A stretch of 64,000 nucleotides of DNA from JABDQW01 sp942492025 (GCA_942492025.1 CALODJ010000010.1:558001-622000); one strand, 5' to 3'. Positions 34,513 through 42,672 are shown, numbered from the stretch's first letter. The notes: generated from the sequence alone by a model not told the origin. Numbers and translations: made by a program.

Positions 34513-35247
34513 TTGAAATCGGATTTTCTCAGGTTTCTTCGCGCAATGACGGAAAGTTTGCGTGATCTTGCCCCGATTATCCTGGTCATTGCATTTTTCC
34601 AGATCTTCGTGCTGCAACAGCCGCCTGATAATGTCATCGATCTGCTGGTCGGCATATTATTCGTTGTACTCGGTCTGACCTTCTTTGTTTTTGGCCTTGA
34701 AATGGGGCTGTTCCCGATCGGCGAATCAATGGCGCATGCCTTCGCGCGCAAAGGTAGTGTTTTCTGGCTGCTGATTTTTGCCTTTGCGCTGGGATTCGGT
34801 ACGACGGTCGCCGAGCCAGCCTTGATTGCAATTTCTGAAGAGGCGTCCGAAGTCGCAGCGGGAGCAGAGCTGATCGCACTCACTGAAGAATCCATGGAAA
34901 ACTACGCCGCGGGCCTGCGCTATACCGTGGCCGTTTCAGTAGGCGTTGCCATTGTCATTGGTGTGCTCAGGATTCTGATGAACTGGTCGATTCATTACAT
35001 GATAATGGTCGGCTATCTGATCGTTGTCATTGTGACAGGATTTGCACCCGAAGAAATCATCGGTATCGCCTACGACTCCGGCGGTGTGACGACATCAACG
35101 ATTACTGTACCACTGGTGACGGCCCTTGGTATCGGGCTGGCATCATCGATCAGCGGGCGCAATCCAATGGTTGATGGTTTCGGTCTGATCGCATTTGCCT
35201 CTTTACTGCCGATTATTTTCGTACTGATCTACGGGATACTGATGTAA
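34513..35247 (+). CDS. DUF1538 membrane protein, first of a pair
   Basis: A 244-residue, seven- to eight-helix protein. It has the two DUF1538 signatures: GFGTTVAEPALIAIS in the middle and AYDSGGVTTSTITVPLVTALG near the C terminus. A tandem DUF1538 gene begins at the stop codon. I recall such a pair being reported as a two-subunit Na+/H+ antiporter (UmpAB) in a Halomonas; whether this one transports cations is inference. The start is TTG at 34513, fitting the N-terminal KSDFLRFLRAMTESLRDL helix; no in-frame ATG lies closer than codon 12. Confidence 0.82.
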   Translation: MKSDFLRFLRAMTESLRDLAPIILVIAFFQIFVLQQPPDNVIDLLVGILFVVLGLTFFVFGLEMGLFPIGESMAHAFARKGSVFWLLIFAFALGFGTTVAEPALIAISEEASEVAAGAELIALTEESMENYAAGLRYTVAVSVGVAIVIGVLRILMNWSIHYMIMVGYLIVVIVTGFAPEEIIGIAYDSGGVTTSTITVPLVTALGIGLASSISGRNPMVDGFGLIAFASLLPIIFVLIYGILM

Positions 35248-36032
35248 TGGGGTTGATCGGACAGTTGCTGGATCTTTTCCTCGATACCATCGTCGATGTC
35301 TGGCCAATCGCCGCCATTATTTTTGGCTTTCAGTTTTTTGTGCTGAAATTGCCGATGCCGAATTTGAAAAAAGTCCTGATTGGTCTGTTCTATGTGCTGA
35401 TCGGTATCACCCTGTTTCTGCTGGGTCTTGAACAGGCGTTATTCCCACTGGGACGCCAGATGGCGGAGCAGCTCACAGATCCCGCCTTCATACACGGGCT
35501 TAAATCGGTCACCGATCAGTTGCAGTGGCAGGATTATTTCTGGGTGTACCTGTTTGCCTTCGCTATCGGCTTGAGCACGACCCTGGCGGAGCCTTCGTTG
35601 ATTGCGGTCGCCATCAAGGCCAATGAAGTTTCCGCCGGCGCAATCGGGATCTGGGGTCTGCGCATCGCTGTGGCGGTGGGCGTGGCCATTGGTATTGCAC
35701 TGGGCAGCTATCGAATAGTCACCGGTACACCGTTGCACTATTACATCATCGTCGGCTATGTGGTGGTTATCGTCCAGACCTTTTTTGCACCGAAAATCAT
35801 CGTGCCACTGGCTTATGATTCCGGAGGCGTGACCACATCAACGGTCACCGTACCTCTGGTGGCAGCACTTGGTCTGGGATTGGCAGAAACGGTGCCAGGG
35901 CGAAGCCCTCTGATAGATGGTTTCGGTTTGATCGCCTTTGCCAGTCTGTTTCCGATGATTTCGGTGATGGCCTACGCGCAGTTGTCTGAATTCAGAGCAA
36001 ATCGCGAAAAGAAAAGGCGCGAGAAGGACTGA
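35247..36032 (+). CDS. DUF1538 membrane protein, second of a pair
   Basis: A 261-residue paralogue of the preceding gene with the same two signatures (GLSTTLAEPSLIAVA and AYDSGGVTTSTVTVPLVAALG), about eight helices and a basic cytosolic tail (FRANREKKRREKD). Its ATG overlaps the previous TAA (TAATG), so the two subunits are translationally coupled, as expected for a heteromeric transporter. A P-II-like gene follows after 95 bases. Confidence 0.82.
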   Translation: MGLIGQLLDLFLDTIVDVWPIAAIIFGFQFFVLKLPMPNLKKVLIGLFYVLIGITLFLLGLEQALFPLGRQMAEQLTDPAFIHGLKSVTDQLQWQDYFWVYLFAFAIGLSTTLAEPSLIAVAIKANEVSAGAIGIWGLRIAVAVGVAIGIALGSYRIVTGTPLHYYIIVGYVVVIVQTFFAPKIIVPLAYDSGGVTTSTVTVPLVAALGLGLAETVPGRSPLIDGFGLIAFASLFPMISVMAYAQLSEFRANREKKRREKD

Positions 36033-36127
36033 TCCGCCGAACCCATATAAAACCCGGCCGTGATGTACGAGAATATGAGTCATATTTTGAATAACTTAAG
36101 CGATGGGAATGTAACGAGAGGTTTGTT

Positions 36128-36478
36128 ATGCATTTCAAATTACTGATTGCCTTTGTCGAAGACAACAAGAGTGAAAAGGTTATGGATGCCGCGAGACAGG
36201 CGGGTGCTACCGGCGCGACTGTCATTAATAACGCACGGGGCGAAGGTCTGCTACAAAGCAAAACATTTTTTGGCTTGTCGCTGGAAACACAACGTGATGT
36301 TGTGCTGTTTCTGGTTGAGCAGCACCTCAGCAGAAGCATACTGGAGAAAATCTGTGATGTCGGCGAATTCGAGTCTTCGCCCGGTAGTGGCATTGCCATC
36401 CAGATCGATGTCGAAGACGCGGTAGGCGTGTCTCATCAGATTGAAAAACTGGAAGCGCTTGTGGAGACCGAGATATGA
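36128..36478 (+). CDS. P-II-like signalling protein
   Basis: A 116-residue ferredoxin-like P-II family protein (LLIAFVEDNKSEKVMDAARQAGATGATVINNARGEG; C-terminal GSGIAIQIDVEDAVGVSHQIEKL). The T-loop segment is short and lacks the uridylylated Tyr of GlnB/GlnK, so it belongs to the divergent P-II-like group that sits beside transporters and senses nucleotides or ions. Context suggests it regulates the DUF1538 pair. Its last codons overlap the CBS gene (ATGA). Confidence 0.8.
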   Translation: MHFKLLIAFVEDNKSEKVMDAARQAGATGATVINNARGEGLLQSKTFFGLSLETQRDVVLFLVEQHLSRSILEKICDVGEFESSPGSGIAIQIDVEDAVGVSHQIEKLEALVETEI

Positions 36479-36885
36479 GCGAAAAAAAGATAACACGCGT
36501 ACGCGATGTCATGAAAACGAACTTTGACCTGGTGGATGGCCGCATAACCGTGATGGAAGCATTGAAAAGAATGAAACACGTTGACACAAAATCGTTGATC
36601 GTCGATAAACGTCACGAGGACGATGAGTATGGCATGCTGCTGCTGTCCGATGTTGCCAAGCAAGTGCTGGGTATGGACCGCTCGCCGGAACGAATCAACG
36701 TGTACGAAATTATGTCCAAGCCGGTACTGTCGGTCGATCCGGCGATGGATATACGTTATTGCGCGCGCTATTTCGAACGTTTCGGCCTGACGCGCGCGCC
36801 AGTGATTGAAGACGGTAAAGTTGTTGGGATCGTCAGCTATACCGATATGGTCATGAAAGGTATGGTCAAATTTGATCAATCATAA
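36475..36885 (+). CDS. CBS-domain pair protein
   Basis: A 136-residue protein made of two CBS domains (VRDVMKTNFDLVDGRITVMEAL and YEIMSKPVLSVDPAMDIRYCARYFERFGLTRAPVIEDGKVVGIVS). Bateman modules of this kind bind adenine nucleotides. It is translationally coupled to the P-II-like gene, so transporter pair, P-II-like and CBS proteins appear to be one regulated transport unit. It converges on folD, with a 6-base overlap of the ends. Confidence 0.85.
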   Translation: MSEKKITRVRDVMKTNFDLVDGRITVMEALKRMKHVDTKSLIVDKRHEDDEYGMLLLSDVAKQVLGMDRSPERINVYEIMSKPVLSVDPAMDIRYCARYFERFGLTRAPVIEDGKVVGIVSYTDMVMKGMVKFDQS

Positions 36886-37740
36886 GACTGAGTCGTGTCG
36901 GCTCGCCGCTTCCAGCGTGTTGCGCAGCAAGACTGCGACCGTCATGGGGCCTACGCCCCCGGGCACGGGTGTGATCCAGGCTGCGCGTTCAGAAGCGCTT
37001 GCAAAATCCACATCACCCGTCAATGAGCCGTCATCTTGCCGGTTGATGCCCACGTCAATCACCGTAGCACCGGGTTTAACCCATTCGCCTTTGACGATGC
37101 CGGGTTTGCCGACAGCCACGACCAGGATATCGGCCTTGCTCACATACTCCTCGAGATCACCGGTAAAGCGATGGCACACCGTTGTGGTAGCGCCGGCCAG
37201 TAAGAGTTCGAGACACATTGGACGCCCAACGATATTCGATGCACCGACTATAACCGCATGGCGACCCTTGTATGTCTCACCGATATGATCGAGCAGCATA
37301 ATAATGCCCCAGGGCGTGCAGGGGCGTAGCAGAGGATTTCGCTGCGTCAGGCGACCAATATTGTACGGATGAAAACCGTCGACATCCTTGTCAGGGTGGA
37401 TGGCGTCAATGATGATGGCTTCGTTGATCTGTGGTGGTAATGGCAGTTGCACCAGAATACCGTCGATCGCCTCATTGCTGTTCAGTTCGTCGATCAGATC
37501 GAGCAGGTCTTGCTGGCTGGTATCAGCCGGTAAATCGAAGGCGCTGGAGACGATGCCTGCATGCTCACAGGCTTCACGCTTCTTGCGCACATAGACCCGG
37601 GAAGCGTGATCCTCACCAACCAGTACGACCGCCAGTCCGGGCGCGCGGTGGCCTTTGGCGATGCGTTCAGCGATGCCATTGCGAACCGATTCGCGTATTT
37701 CTGCAGCTATCTGTTTTCCGTCTATTATCTTCGCGGACAT
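36880..37740 (-). CDS. folD: methylenetetrahydrofolate dehydrogenase/cyclohydrolase
   Basis: FolD interconverts 5,10-methylene-, methenyl- and 10-formyl-THF with NADP. The 286-residue protein has the family signatures VGEDHASRVYVRKKREACE (Tyr and Lys catalytic), DGILVQLPLPPQI, HPDKDVDGFHPYNIGRL, PCTPWGIIMLL, AVIVGASNIVGRPM and the C-terminal ITPVPGGVGPMTVAVLL. In E. coli folD also lies near a tRNA-Arg gene used as a phage integration site; here a tRNA cluster begins 165 bases upstream of its start. Confidence 0.95.
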   Translation of the reverse strand: MSAKIIDGKQIAAEIRESVRNGIAERIAKGHRAPGLAVVLVGEDHASRVYVRKKREACEHAGIVSSAFDLPADTSQQDLLDLIDELNSNEAIDGILVQLPLPPQINEAIIIDAIHPDKDVDGFHPYNIGRLTQRNPLLRPCTPWGIIMLLDHIGETYKGRHAVIVGASNIVGRPMCLELLLAGATTTVCHRFTGDLEEYVSKADILVVAVGKPGIVKGEWVKPGATVIDVGINRQDDGSLTGDVDFASASERAAWITPVPGGVGPMTVAVLLRNTLEAASRHDSVL

Positions 37741-37905
37741 GCGGTCTCAGCCAGTTTTGTGGGCGGGGCCGATTCTCTCATGTCGACTGCTATTGCCACA
37801 AGATACTTGTTATTATTTCACCGACGAGCGGCGTTTTACGGTGGAATCTTGACCCTGTGCCGCACAGCGCGTAATATCGCGCCTCTTGCGCATATGCAAA
37901 TAGAT

Positions 37906-38052
37906 CGGGGTATAGCGCAGTCTGGTAACGCGCCTGCTTTGGGAGCAGGATGTCGGGAGTTCGACAAAATCGCCGGGAGTGATTTTGAACGCACGAAGTG
38001 CGGCCCGCAGGGCGGAGGGCAGGAAGCCCGGAGTAATCTCTCTACCCTGCCA
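37906..38052 (+). pseudogene. tRNA-Pro(TGG) copy interrupted in the T loop
   Basis: Positions 37906-37964 match the intact tRNA-Pro at 38135 with one visible difference, from the acceptor strand CGGGGTA through the TGG anticodon to GTTCGA of the T loop. A 71-base insertion follows (37965-38035), then the tRNA resumes with ATCTCTCTACCC and ends TGCCA at 38052. If the insert is ignored, the acceptor stem still pairs (one G-U) but the discriminator base before CCA is missing. The insert is GC-rich and self-complementary (CAAAATC...GATTTTG; GCAC-GAA-GTGC; GGGC...GCCC). Probably a dead copy. Confidence 0.75.
37965..38035. repeat. 71-bp structured insertion in tRNA-Pro copy
   Basis: Inserted after TTCGA of the T loop (one-base ambiguity at the right end). 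It contains three small inverted repeats and has no ORF. It resembles REP-type palindromic sequences in composition, but no second copy was seen in this window. Confidence 0.5.
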
Positions 38053-38134
38053 ATGTGTAACATTGGCGAACCCTGTAATGGATGCGCAGTATCATAGGAT
38101 ACGGTATGAGGCTGTATCAAGAAACGAAAGAATG

Positions 38135-38211
38135 CGGGGTATAGCGCAGTCTGGTAGCGCGCCTGCTTTGGGAGCAGGATGTCGGGAGTTCGAATCTCTC
38201 TACCCCGACCA
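38135..38211 (+). tRNA. tRNA-Pro(TGG)
   Basis: 77-nt cloverleaf: acceptor CGGGGTA/TACCCCG, D arm AGCGCAGTCTGGTAGCGC, anticodon arm CCTGC-TTTGGGA-GCAGG with anticodon TGG, T arm with GGGAGTTCGAATCTCTC, discriminator A and encoded CCA. Confidence 0.95.
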
Positions 38212-38259
38212 AAATAGAGTAGTAGTTAGCCAAATCCCGGTAACTGTTACTCCAATTAA

Positions 38260-38597
38260 GCGCCCGTAGCTCAGCTGGATAGAGCATCGGCCTTTAAGCG
38301 CACACAATAGTGTGCAACCTGGAGCCTTTACAGGGAATTGACCTATTTGGGAGAACCTGTAAAGTGGATCGCACTGTATCGGGGAAACCTTAGCAGCTGG
38401 AAGCGCTCAGGCTGATGGCAATCCCGAGGAAACCTGCGTCAAGGGCAGCATCTGGGATCCGTAGAGACTATACGTGCGACACCTGCGATGGTGAAGAGAT
38501 AGTCCAGACCACAAACCCGTAATAATATGGGGCGTCGAAAGGCGTAGATGGTAAGCTAAGCCGAGGGTCGCAGGTTCGAATCCTGCCGGGCGCGCCA
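38260..38597 (+). tRNA. tRNA-Arg(TCT) split by a group I intron
   Basis: 5' exon 38260-38294 (35 nt) ends ...TCGGCCTT; 3' exon 38556-38597 (42 nt) begins CTAAGCCGA.... Joined, they give a 77-nt tRNA closely matching E. coli argU. Acceptor GCGCCCG pairs with CGGGCGC, the anticodon stem TCGGC pairs with GCCGA, and the loop reads CTTCTAA with anticodon TCT; CCA is encoded. The intron lies between anticodon nucleotides 34 (U) and 35 (C). The boundaries follow the group I rule of U before the 5' splice site and G at the intron end. This is the only tRNA-Arg in the window; it reads the AGA/AGG box. Confidence 0.9.
38295..38555 (+). ncRNA. Group I self-splicing intron (IC3-like) in tRNA-Arg
   Basis: 261 nt. 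Core elements seen: stem GCACAC/GTGTGC (38300-38315), P2-like 9-bp stem CTTTACAGG/CCTGTAAAG (38326-38334/38356-38364), P4-P6 type segment TCGGG/CCCGA (38379-38383/38423-38427) with GGGGAAACCTTAGC and GATGGCAATCCCGAG, and P7 GACTAT/ATAGTC (38466-38471/38499-38504) in the context GTAGAGACTA...GATGGTGAAGAGATAGTCC. These strings closely resemble the Azoarcus tRNA-Ile intron core. The intron ends in G at 38555. No homing endonuclease ORF. The exact P1/guide pairing is not resolved by eye; GGAGCC at 38321-38326 is a candidate partner for the exon end. Confidence 0.9.
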
Positions 38598-38621
38598 TAT
38601 AATGGAATATTTTAATACAAT

Positions 38622-38698
38622 GGTGGGTGTAGCTCAGTTGGTAGAGCCCTGGATTGTGATTCCAGTCGTCGTGGGTTCAAATCCCATCACTCACCCCA
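38622..38698 (+). tRNA. tRNA-His(GTG)
   Basis: 77 nt including the extra 5' G typical of tRNA-His and encoded CCA. Anticodon arm CTGGATTGTGATTCCAG, anticodon GTG; T arm GTGGGTTCAAATCCCAT. Confidence 0.94.
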
Positions 38699-38704
38699 TA
38701 CATT

Positions 38705-38780
38705 GGGTCATTAGCTCAGTTGGTAGAGCAGGAGACTCTTAATCTCTTGGTCCGGGGTTCGAGTCCCTGATGACCCACCA
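38705..38780 (+). tRNA. tRNA-Lys(CTT)
   Basis: 76 nt cloverleaf GGGTCAT.../...ATGACCC, anticodon arm GAGACTCTTAATCTC with anticodon CTT, encoded CCA. Only 6 bases separate it from tRNA-His. Decayed accessory DNA begins downstream; the 347-base gap to 39127 holds transposase-upstream sequence resembling that at about 42780-42940. Confidence 0.93.
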
Positions 38781-39127
38781 ATAATATCAATGCATTACAA
38801 GGATGTATTAGCATTGTCTTATCAAGTTTAGGAGCACGTTTAGGAACAAATTGCTGTTCAATTTGCGGGTTTCTCTATTTCTGGTTTAACTCTGTAACGG
38901 TTTTTCATGGCTTCGGTCTTGGCCGGTCAGTCGATCATCTTCTGCGTCAGTGTGCGCTTTCCGCTTCGAATCATGCAGGGCGAATGGTTCAATGCCTTTT
39001 TCAACACAGCGTTTTCTGAGGTGCTGCATTGTCCTTCACGATAAATCGTACTACCTGATATTCTTCTCGTAAGAGACGTCAATCTCGAATCTTTAGTCAT
39101 CGTTACTGCCAAAGAGAATCCAGAGCC

Positions 39128-40159
39128 ATGAGAACGCTTATTTGTGTGCTGGTCGCATTTGTGTCCACCCTGTTTCGCTCTCGGCTTACGCTGCAACTTG
39201 AGAATGCGGGATTGCGGCATCAGCTCACCGTCTATCAGCCCATAATCAAGCGCCCACGGATTAGTACAGGAGGCCGTATTCTCTGGTCCTGGCTCTCACG
39301 CCACTGGCGTGGCTGGCGGAATGCGTTGGTCATAGTCCAGCCCGGAACCGTGATTGCCTGGCAGCGTAAGCGCTTTCGCGATCATTGGGCCAAACTGTGC
39401 AAGCAGGGCAGGCCCGGCAGACCACCTGTATCAGAAGAAATCAGAGCATTGATTCGCAAGATGTCGGAAGCTAACACCGGCTGGGGTGTTCGCCACGGAG
39501 TGTTGGGGAGTTGCGTGAACTCGGCATTGATGTTGCTAAATCGACCGTGGAAAAGTATCGGGTGCGAGCCAAAAAAACCGCCGCCTCCAACATGAAAAGC
39601 TTTTCTGAAGAAGCATGTCAGGGACTTGGTGTCTATCGATTTCTTCGTGGTACCAACCGTGAGATTCAAGGTATTGTTCGTGTTGGTGGTGCTCGCCCAA
39701 AATCGTCGCAAGGTTGTGCATTTCAATGTCACCGAGCATCCGACGGCGCAGTGGACGGGTCAGCAAATCATTGAAGCTTTTCCGTGGGATACGGCACCCC
39801 GATATCTACCGCGGGATCGGGATGGTATATACGGTACCCAGTTCCAGCGGAGAGTCGAAAGCATGGGCATCGAAGAGGTGCTCACTGCGCCGCGAAGCCC
39901 TTGGCAGAATGCGTTTGTGGAACGCGTGATCGGTAGCATTCGGCGTGATTGCCTGGACCATGCCATCGTGTTGAACGAACGTCATCTTTAACGAGTCTTG
40001 ACGAGCTATTTCAACTATTATCATCGTTGGCGCACGCATCTGTCGTTAGCGATGGATAGCCCAGAATCGCGATCGGTGCAGCTGCCCGCACATGGAAATG
40101 TCGTAGAATTTCCAGAAGTCGGTGGACTACATCATCATTATGAACGGTTGGCGGCATAA
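39128..40159 (+). pseudogene. Degenerate integrase-core (rve) transposase
   Basis: The reading, pieced across frames, is a transposase of about 343 residues with an N-terminal helical part (LCVLVAFVSTLFRSRL-like), HTH region (GRPGRPPVSEEIRALIRKMS) and a DDE core (SIDFFVVPTVRFKVLFV, RDRDGIYGTQFQRRVESMG, EVLTAPRSPWQNAFVERVIG) ending GLHHHYERLAA. It is dead by four lesions. Two compensating frameshifts lie between about 39482 and the A7 run at 39571-39577. A TGA at 39593 stands where Trp is expected, and a TAA at 39989 where Arg/Gln is expected. It resembles the IS481-like/integrase-core group. Its upstream sequence recurs near 42900. Confidence 0.8.
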
Positions 40160-40191
40160 TAACGTGTGATACGAGTTTTCGGGAGGCACAG

Positions 40192-40284
40192 GTGGTCAGT
40201 CGCCATATCTCCGAACGAGGCCTGCGTGCTTTTCTCAGCGTAGTGCTGTTTCTGATCGGCCTACGTTATATTGGTCTGGTGTGA
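40192..40284 (+). pseudogene. C-terminal fragment of a membrane protein (TauE/SafE-like?)
   Basis: Thirty in-frame codons reading VVSRHISERGLRAFLSVVLF then LIGLRYIGLV and a stop. A closely similar fragment lies at 42586-42672. The pattern (basic loop, then last helix) recalls the C terminus of TSUP/TauE-type permeases. Truncated at the left by the transposase relic. Confidence 0.4.
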
Positions 40285-40316
40285 ACAATCACGGCAATAA
40301 CGGCAGTAGCGTCGCC

Positions 40317-41309
40317 TTAGCTGCGAATAAAGTATGTGTGATAGATATGCATGGCCGCGACCAGTGTCGCGAGAATAATCACCCAAAAACTGATGTAGGC
40401 CAACATCGATTGGCGCGCCTTGGTTTTCTCTAACCAGGTACGTGGTTTGACCCCTTTCAATAACAGCACCAGCTTCGCAGACAAATTCACACAAACCACA
40501 TTCACAGCCAACAACAAACCGGCACCCATCGCCAGATGGAAATTGCCGCTGGCGGTCATCAAGCCCAGTGTCGCGGTGGGCGGTAAGATCGCAACAGCGA
40601 CCATGACCCCTACCAGCGCGCTGGATAAACCAGTGGTCAGCGACAAAATCGCGGCGGCGCCCGACACCAATGCCAGCACGATGCCATCCAGTCCGACATC
40701 GGTGCGCGCCATCAATTCGCGCGATTCGATATTGACCGGCCAGAATAGACCAATCAACAGGGCCAGACTCAGCGCCAGCAGCATGCCAGCCAGGTTGGTT
40801 TTAAGGGCGCGCGCAATTAACACACGGTCACCAAGGGCCGTGCCGAATGCCAACGCGATGTTGGGTCCAAGTAACGGTGCAATAACCATGGCACCGATCA
40901 CCACTGCTACGTTATCTTCGATGAGACCAATGGTGGCTACAATTGTGGAGAACACCACAAGAAGTAGATAGTTGGTGTCCAGGCGCGCCCCGGCTTCCAC
41001 ATTAGTGTATATTTCCTCGCGTGCCCGTGTGCCGGCATATTTCTTTTCCTTCGCTTCCGCTTCTTCCGAGCGGGGAATAATTGCCTCAACCGGTTTGATC
41101 AAGATGCGCCAGTTCTCCGAACCCGATAGCGACGACTGAATCGCATCGATGATGGTTTGTGTTTTCTCCGGCTGTACCACTAGATGCATACTGCAACGCG
41201 TTTCTTCCTCACCATGACCGATCCAGCACTCGAGGAGTTCATGCTGTTCGGCAATGCTTCGGATCGTATCGGCATGGCCGCAATCGGTAAGGATTTCTAT
41301 GATGCGCAT
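40317..41309 (-). CDS. DUF389 (TIGR00341-type) membrane protein
   Basis: A 330-residue protein. The N-terminal 85 residues form a cytosolic ferredoxin-like domain (MRIIEILTDCGHADTIRSIAE), followed by an amphipathic linker (EEREEIYTN-like) and about six membrane helices with the DUF389 signature VVIGAMVIAPLLGPNIALAFGTALGD and later SSALVGVMVAVAILPPTATLG. Function is unestablished. The gene sits in the decayed accessory stretch but is itself intact, beginning MRIIEI at 41309 with no competing start. Confidence 0.85.
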   Translation of the reverse strand: MRIIEILTDCGHADTIRSIAEQHELLECWIGHGEEETRCSMHLVVQPEKTQTIIDAIQSSLSGSENWRILIKPVEAIIPRSEEAEAKEKKYAGTRAREEIYTNVEAGARLDTNYLLLVVFSTIVATIGLIEDNVAVVIGAMVIAPLLGPNIALAFGTALGDRVLIARALKTNLAGMLLALSLALLIGLFWPVNIESRELMARTDVGLDGIVLALVSGAAAILSLTTGLSSALVGVMVAVAILPPTATLGLMTASGNFHLAMGAGLLLAVNVVCVNLSAKLVLLLKGVKPRTWLEKTKARQSMLAYISFWVIILATLVAAMHIYHTYFIRS

Positions 41310-41823
41310 TCAACGGGCTCTTGAGCATTTGGGTGTCTATGGAGACATTATTATAACTAAGGATATGAACAGATTGCCTGCGAGTACAATGTAGTTTGTC
41401 TGAGTACAATGTGGTTTGTCGTGAATTCGGCACTACTGGCTGTGATTTATCACCAGGATCACAGTTCAGGCTGGCCTTCGTGTCCTGACCCCGGCTATTG
41501 CAAGAAGGCGGGTACACGATGTTCGGGATGAGCCGTTGTCTCAAGCGGAAACGATCAATTTGTCAGGATATTATCCGGTGACAGTTTGTTCTATTTGGTT
41601 TTAGGAACAATATGTTGTCTGGAACAAAATATCGCGGCAGCCCCGAAGGGGGTGAGTGTCATGGATGAGACGAATAACTTGGCGTCGCATCTTGAACGAC
41701 CCCCCTTGATCCATAGCTAAAGCTATGAATCAGCGGGCGATCGTTCAACCTGCTTAGCCAACTTGCCCTTAGAATCCAGATCCTTGGTGTAATACCCGGG
41801 CGGAGCTTGCTTTACACTCAAAT

Positions 41824-41911
41824 CGTAGCTATGGCTACGCTTTTCACTCCAGAGTGGCGCTTTCGGATACGATTCCTGTGCCTGCACTGTCATTCTAGTG
41901 AGACATCCGGG
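41824..41911 (-). repeat. Partial MITE-like element copy (reverse)
   Basis: Inverted match to the left part of the 14392 element: GTAGCTATGGCTACGCTTTT, CACTCCAGAGTGGCGCTTTC, CCTGTGCCTGC, and a terminus AGTGAGACATCCGGGCT. The 607-base gap 41310-41916 also holds another degenerate scrap near 41437-41510 (TGTGATTTATCACCAGGATC, and ATTGCAAGAAGGCGGG) and no gene that I can support. Confidence 0.55.
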
Positions 41912-41916
41912 CTGTT

Positions 41917-42447
41917 TCAGAAGTTGAAACCCAAGCCGAACACATACTGCCAGGCACCTTTGTCGAAGTTATCTTCGGCGCTGTCGGAGCTATCGAAAAA
42001 GAACTGATATTCGCCACGAGCCAGTATGAAGGTGTCTTCCAAGACGTAGTACTTCAAGCCCAATTCCAAACCGGCTATGCCGGTATTGTTGACGCCGTCA
42101 CCGTAGACTAAACCAAGGCTTGAGCCGACGAATGGACGAGCTGCACCCTGTAAAAAGTGATAATCCAGATAACCGCGGGTGCTGCCGTTCCAGAAATCAT
42201 CGGACAGGCCTTGGCCTTCGACATCGGCATAGTTGACGCTCTGGCGAAAACCCCAAACAAACTTCTCGGTGCGATACCAGCCGATGTCTGCAGAGAGGCC
42301 AAAGCTGCTGTTGTTGAAATCCTTGTCACTGCTTCCTGTGCCGGAAAGGGTAAACTCTCGGTCCCCTGCTTCCGGCCCCACGCTCTGTGCAAACGCCAGT
42401 GCCGGCAGAGTCGCAAGTGTGATGGCGATGAGAATATACTTTTTCAT
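41917..42447 (-). CDS. outer-membrane beta-barrel protein
   Basis: A 176-residue protein with signal peptide MKKYILIAITLATLPALAFA and a mature part of alternating amphipathic strands ending in FGLGFNF, the C-terminal aromatic signature of outer membrane barrels. Strand-like segments such as REFTLSGTGSSDKDFNNSSF and ARPFVGSSLGLVYGD and the length fit an eight-strand OmpA/OmpW-type barrel. No specific family or substrate is recognised. It lies among MITE copies and IS remnants. Confidence 0.75.
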   Translation of the reverse strand: MKKYILIAITLATLPALAFAQSVGPEAGDREFTLSGTGSSDKDFNNSSFGLSADIGWYRTEKFVWGFRQSVNYADVEGQGLSDDFWNGSTRGYLDYHFLQGAARPFVGSSLGLVYGDGVNNTGIAGLELGLKYYVLEDTFILARGEYQFFFDSSDSAEDNFDKGAWQYVFGLGFNF

Positions 42448-42585
42448 TTAGAAACACCTCGTTGAGTTATGTTAGTGGATACTCTGAATAGGTAGACTTG
42501 GGCCCAACAAAAATAGTCACACAGACAGCCGACATTACTTGATGAGAATGAAACGAAACGGGTTTTGCTTTTGATTGTGACTAAC

Positions 42586-42672
42586 TTGGTGTTTCTGACG
42601 GCTCTGGGCTTGGTGGTCAGCCGTCATATACCCGAACGAGGCCTTCGCGCGTTTCGCAAGATGGTGTCCTGA
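42586..42672 (+). pseudogene. Second C-terminal fragment of the same membrane protein
   Basis: In-frame LVFLTALGLVVSRHIPERGL then RAFRKMVS and a stop, parallel to 40192-40284 at both DNA and protein level. It is followed by sequence like that upstream of the transposase relic, so the same gene/IS junction is present twice. Confidence 0.4.

Noticed and set aside
37979..38269. A 96-codon plus-strand ORF across the tRNA-Pro region
   Set aside because: It is mostly tRNA-Pro sequence translated; no domain and no ribosome site.
38295..38555. The tRNA-Arg insert as a simple IS or REP insertion rather than an intron
   Set aside because: P7, P4-P6 and terminal-G features of group I introns are present and the exons rejoin exactly to a canonical tRNA.
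38407..38598. A 63-codon minus-strand ORF starting MARPAGFEPATLGLA, overlapping the tRNA-Arg intron and 3' exon
   Set aside because: This opening is the well-known artefact from reading a tRNA gene antisense; it is not an intron-encoded endonuclease.
38705..38780. tRNA-Lys as an attachment site for an integrated island
   Set aside because: No direct repeat of the tRNA 3' end and no phage-type integrase were found in the downstream stretch.
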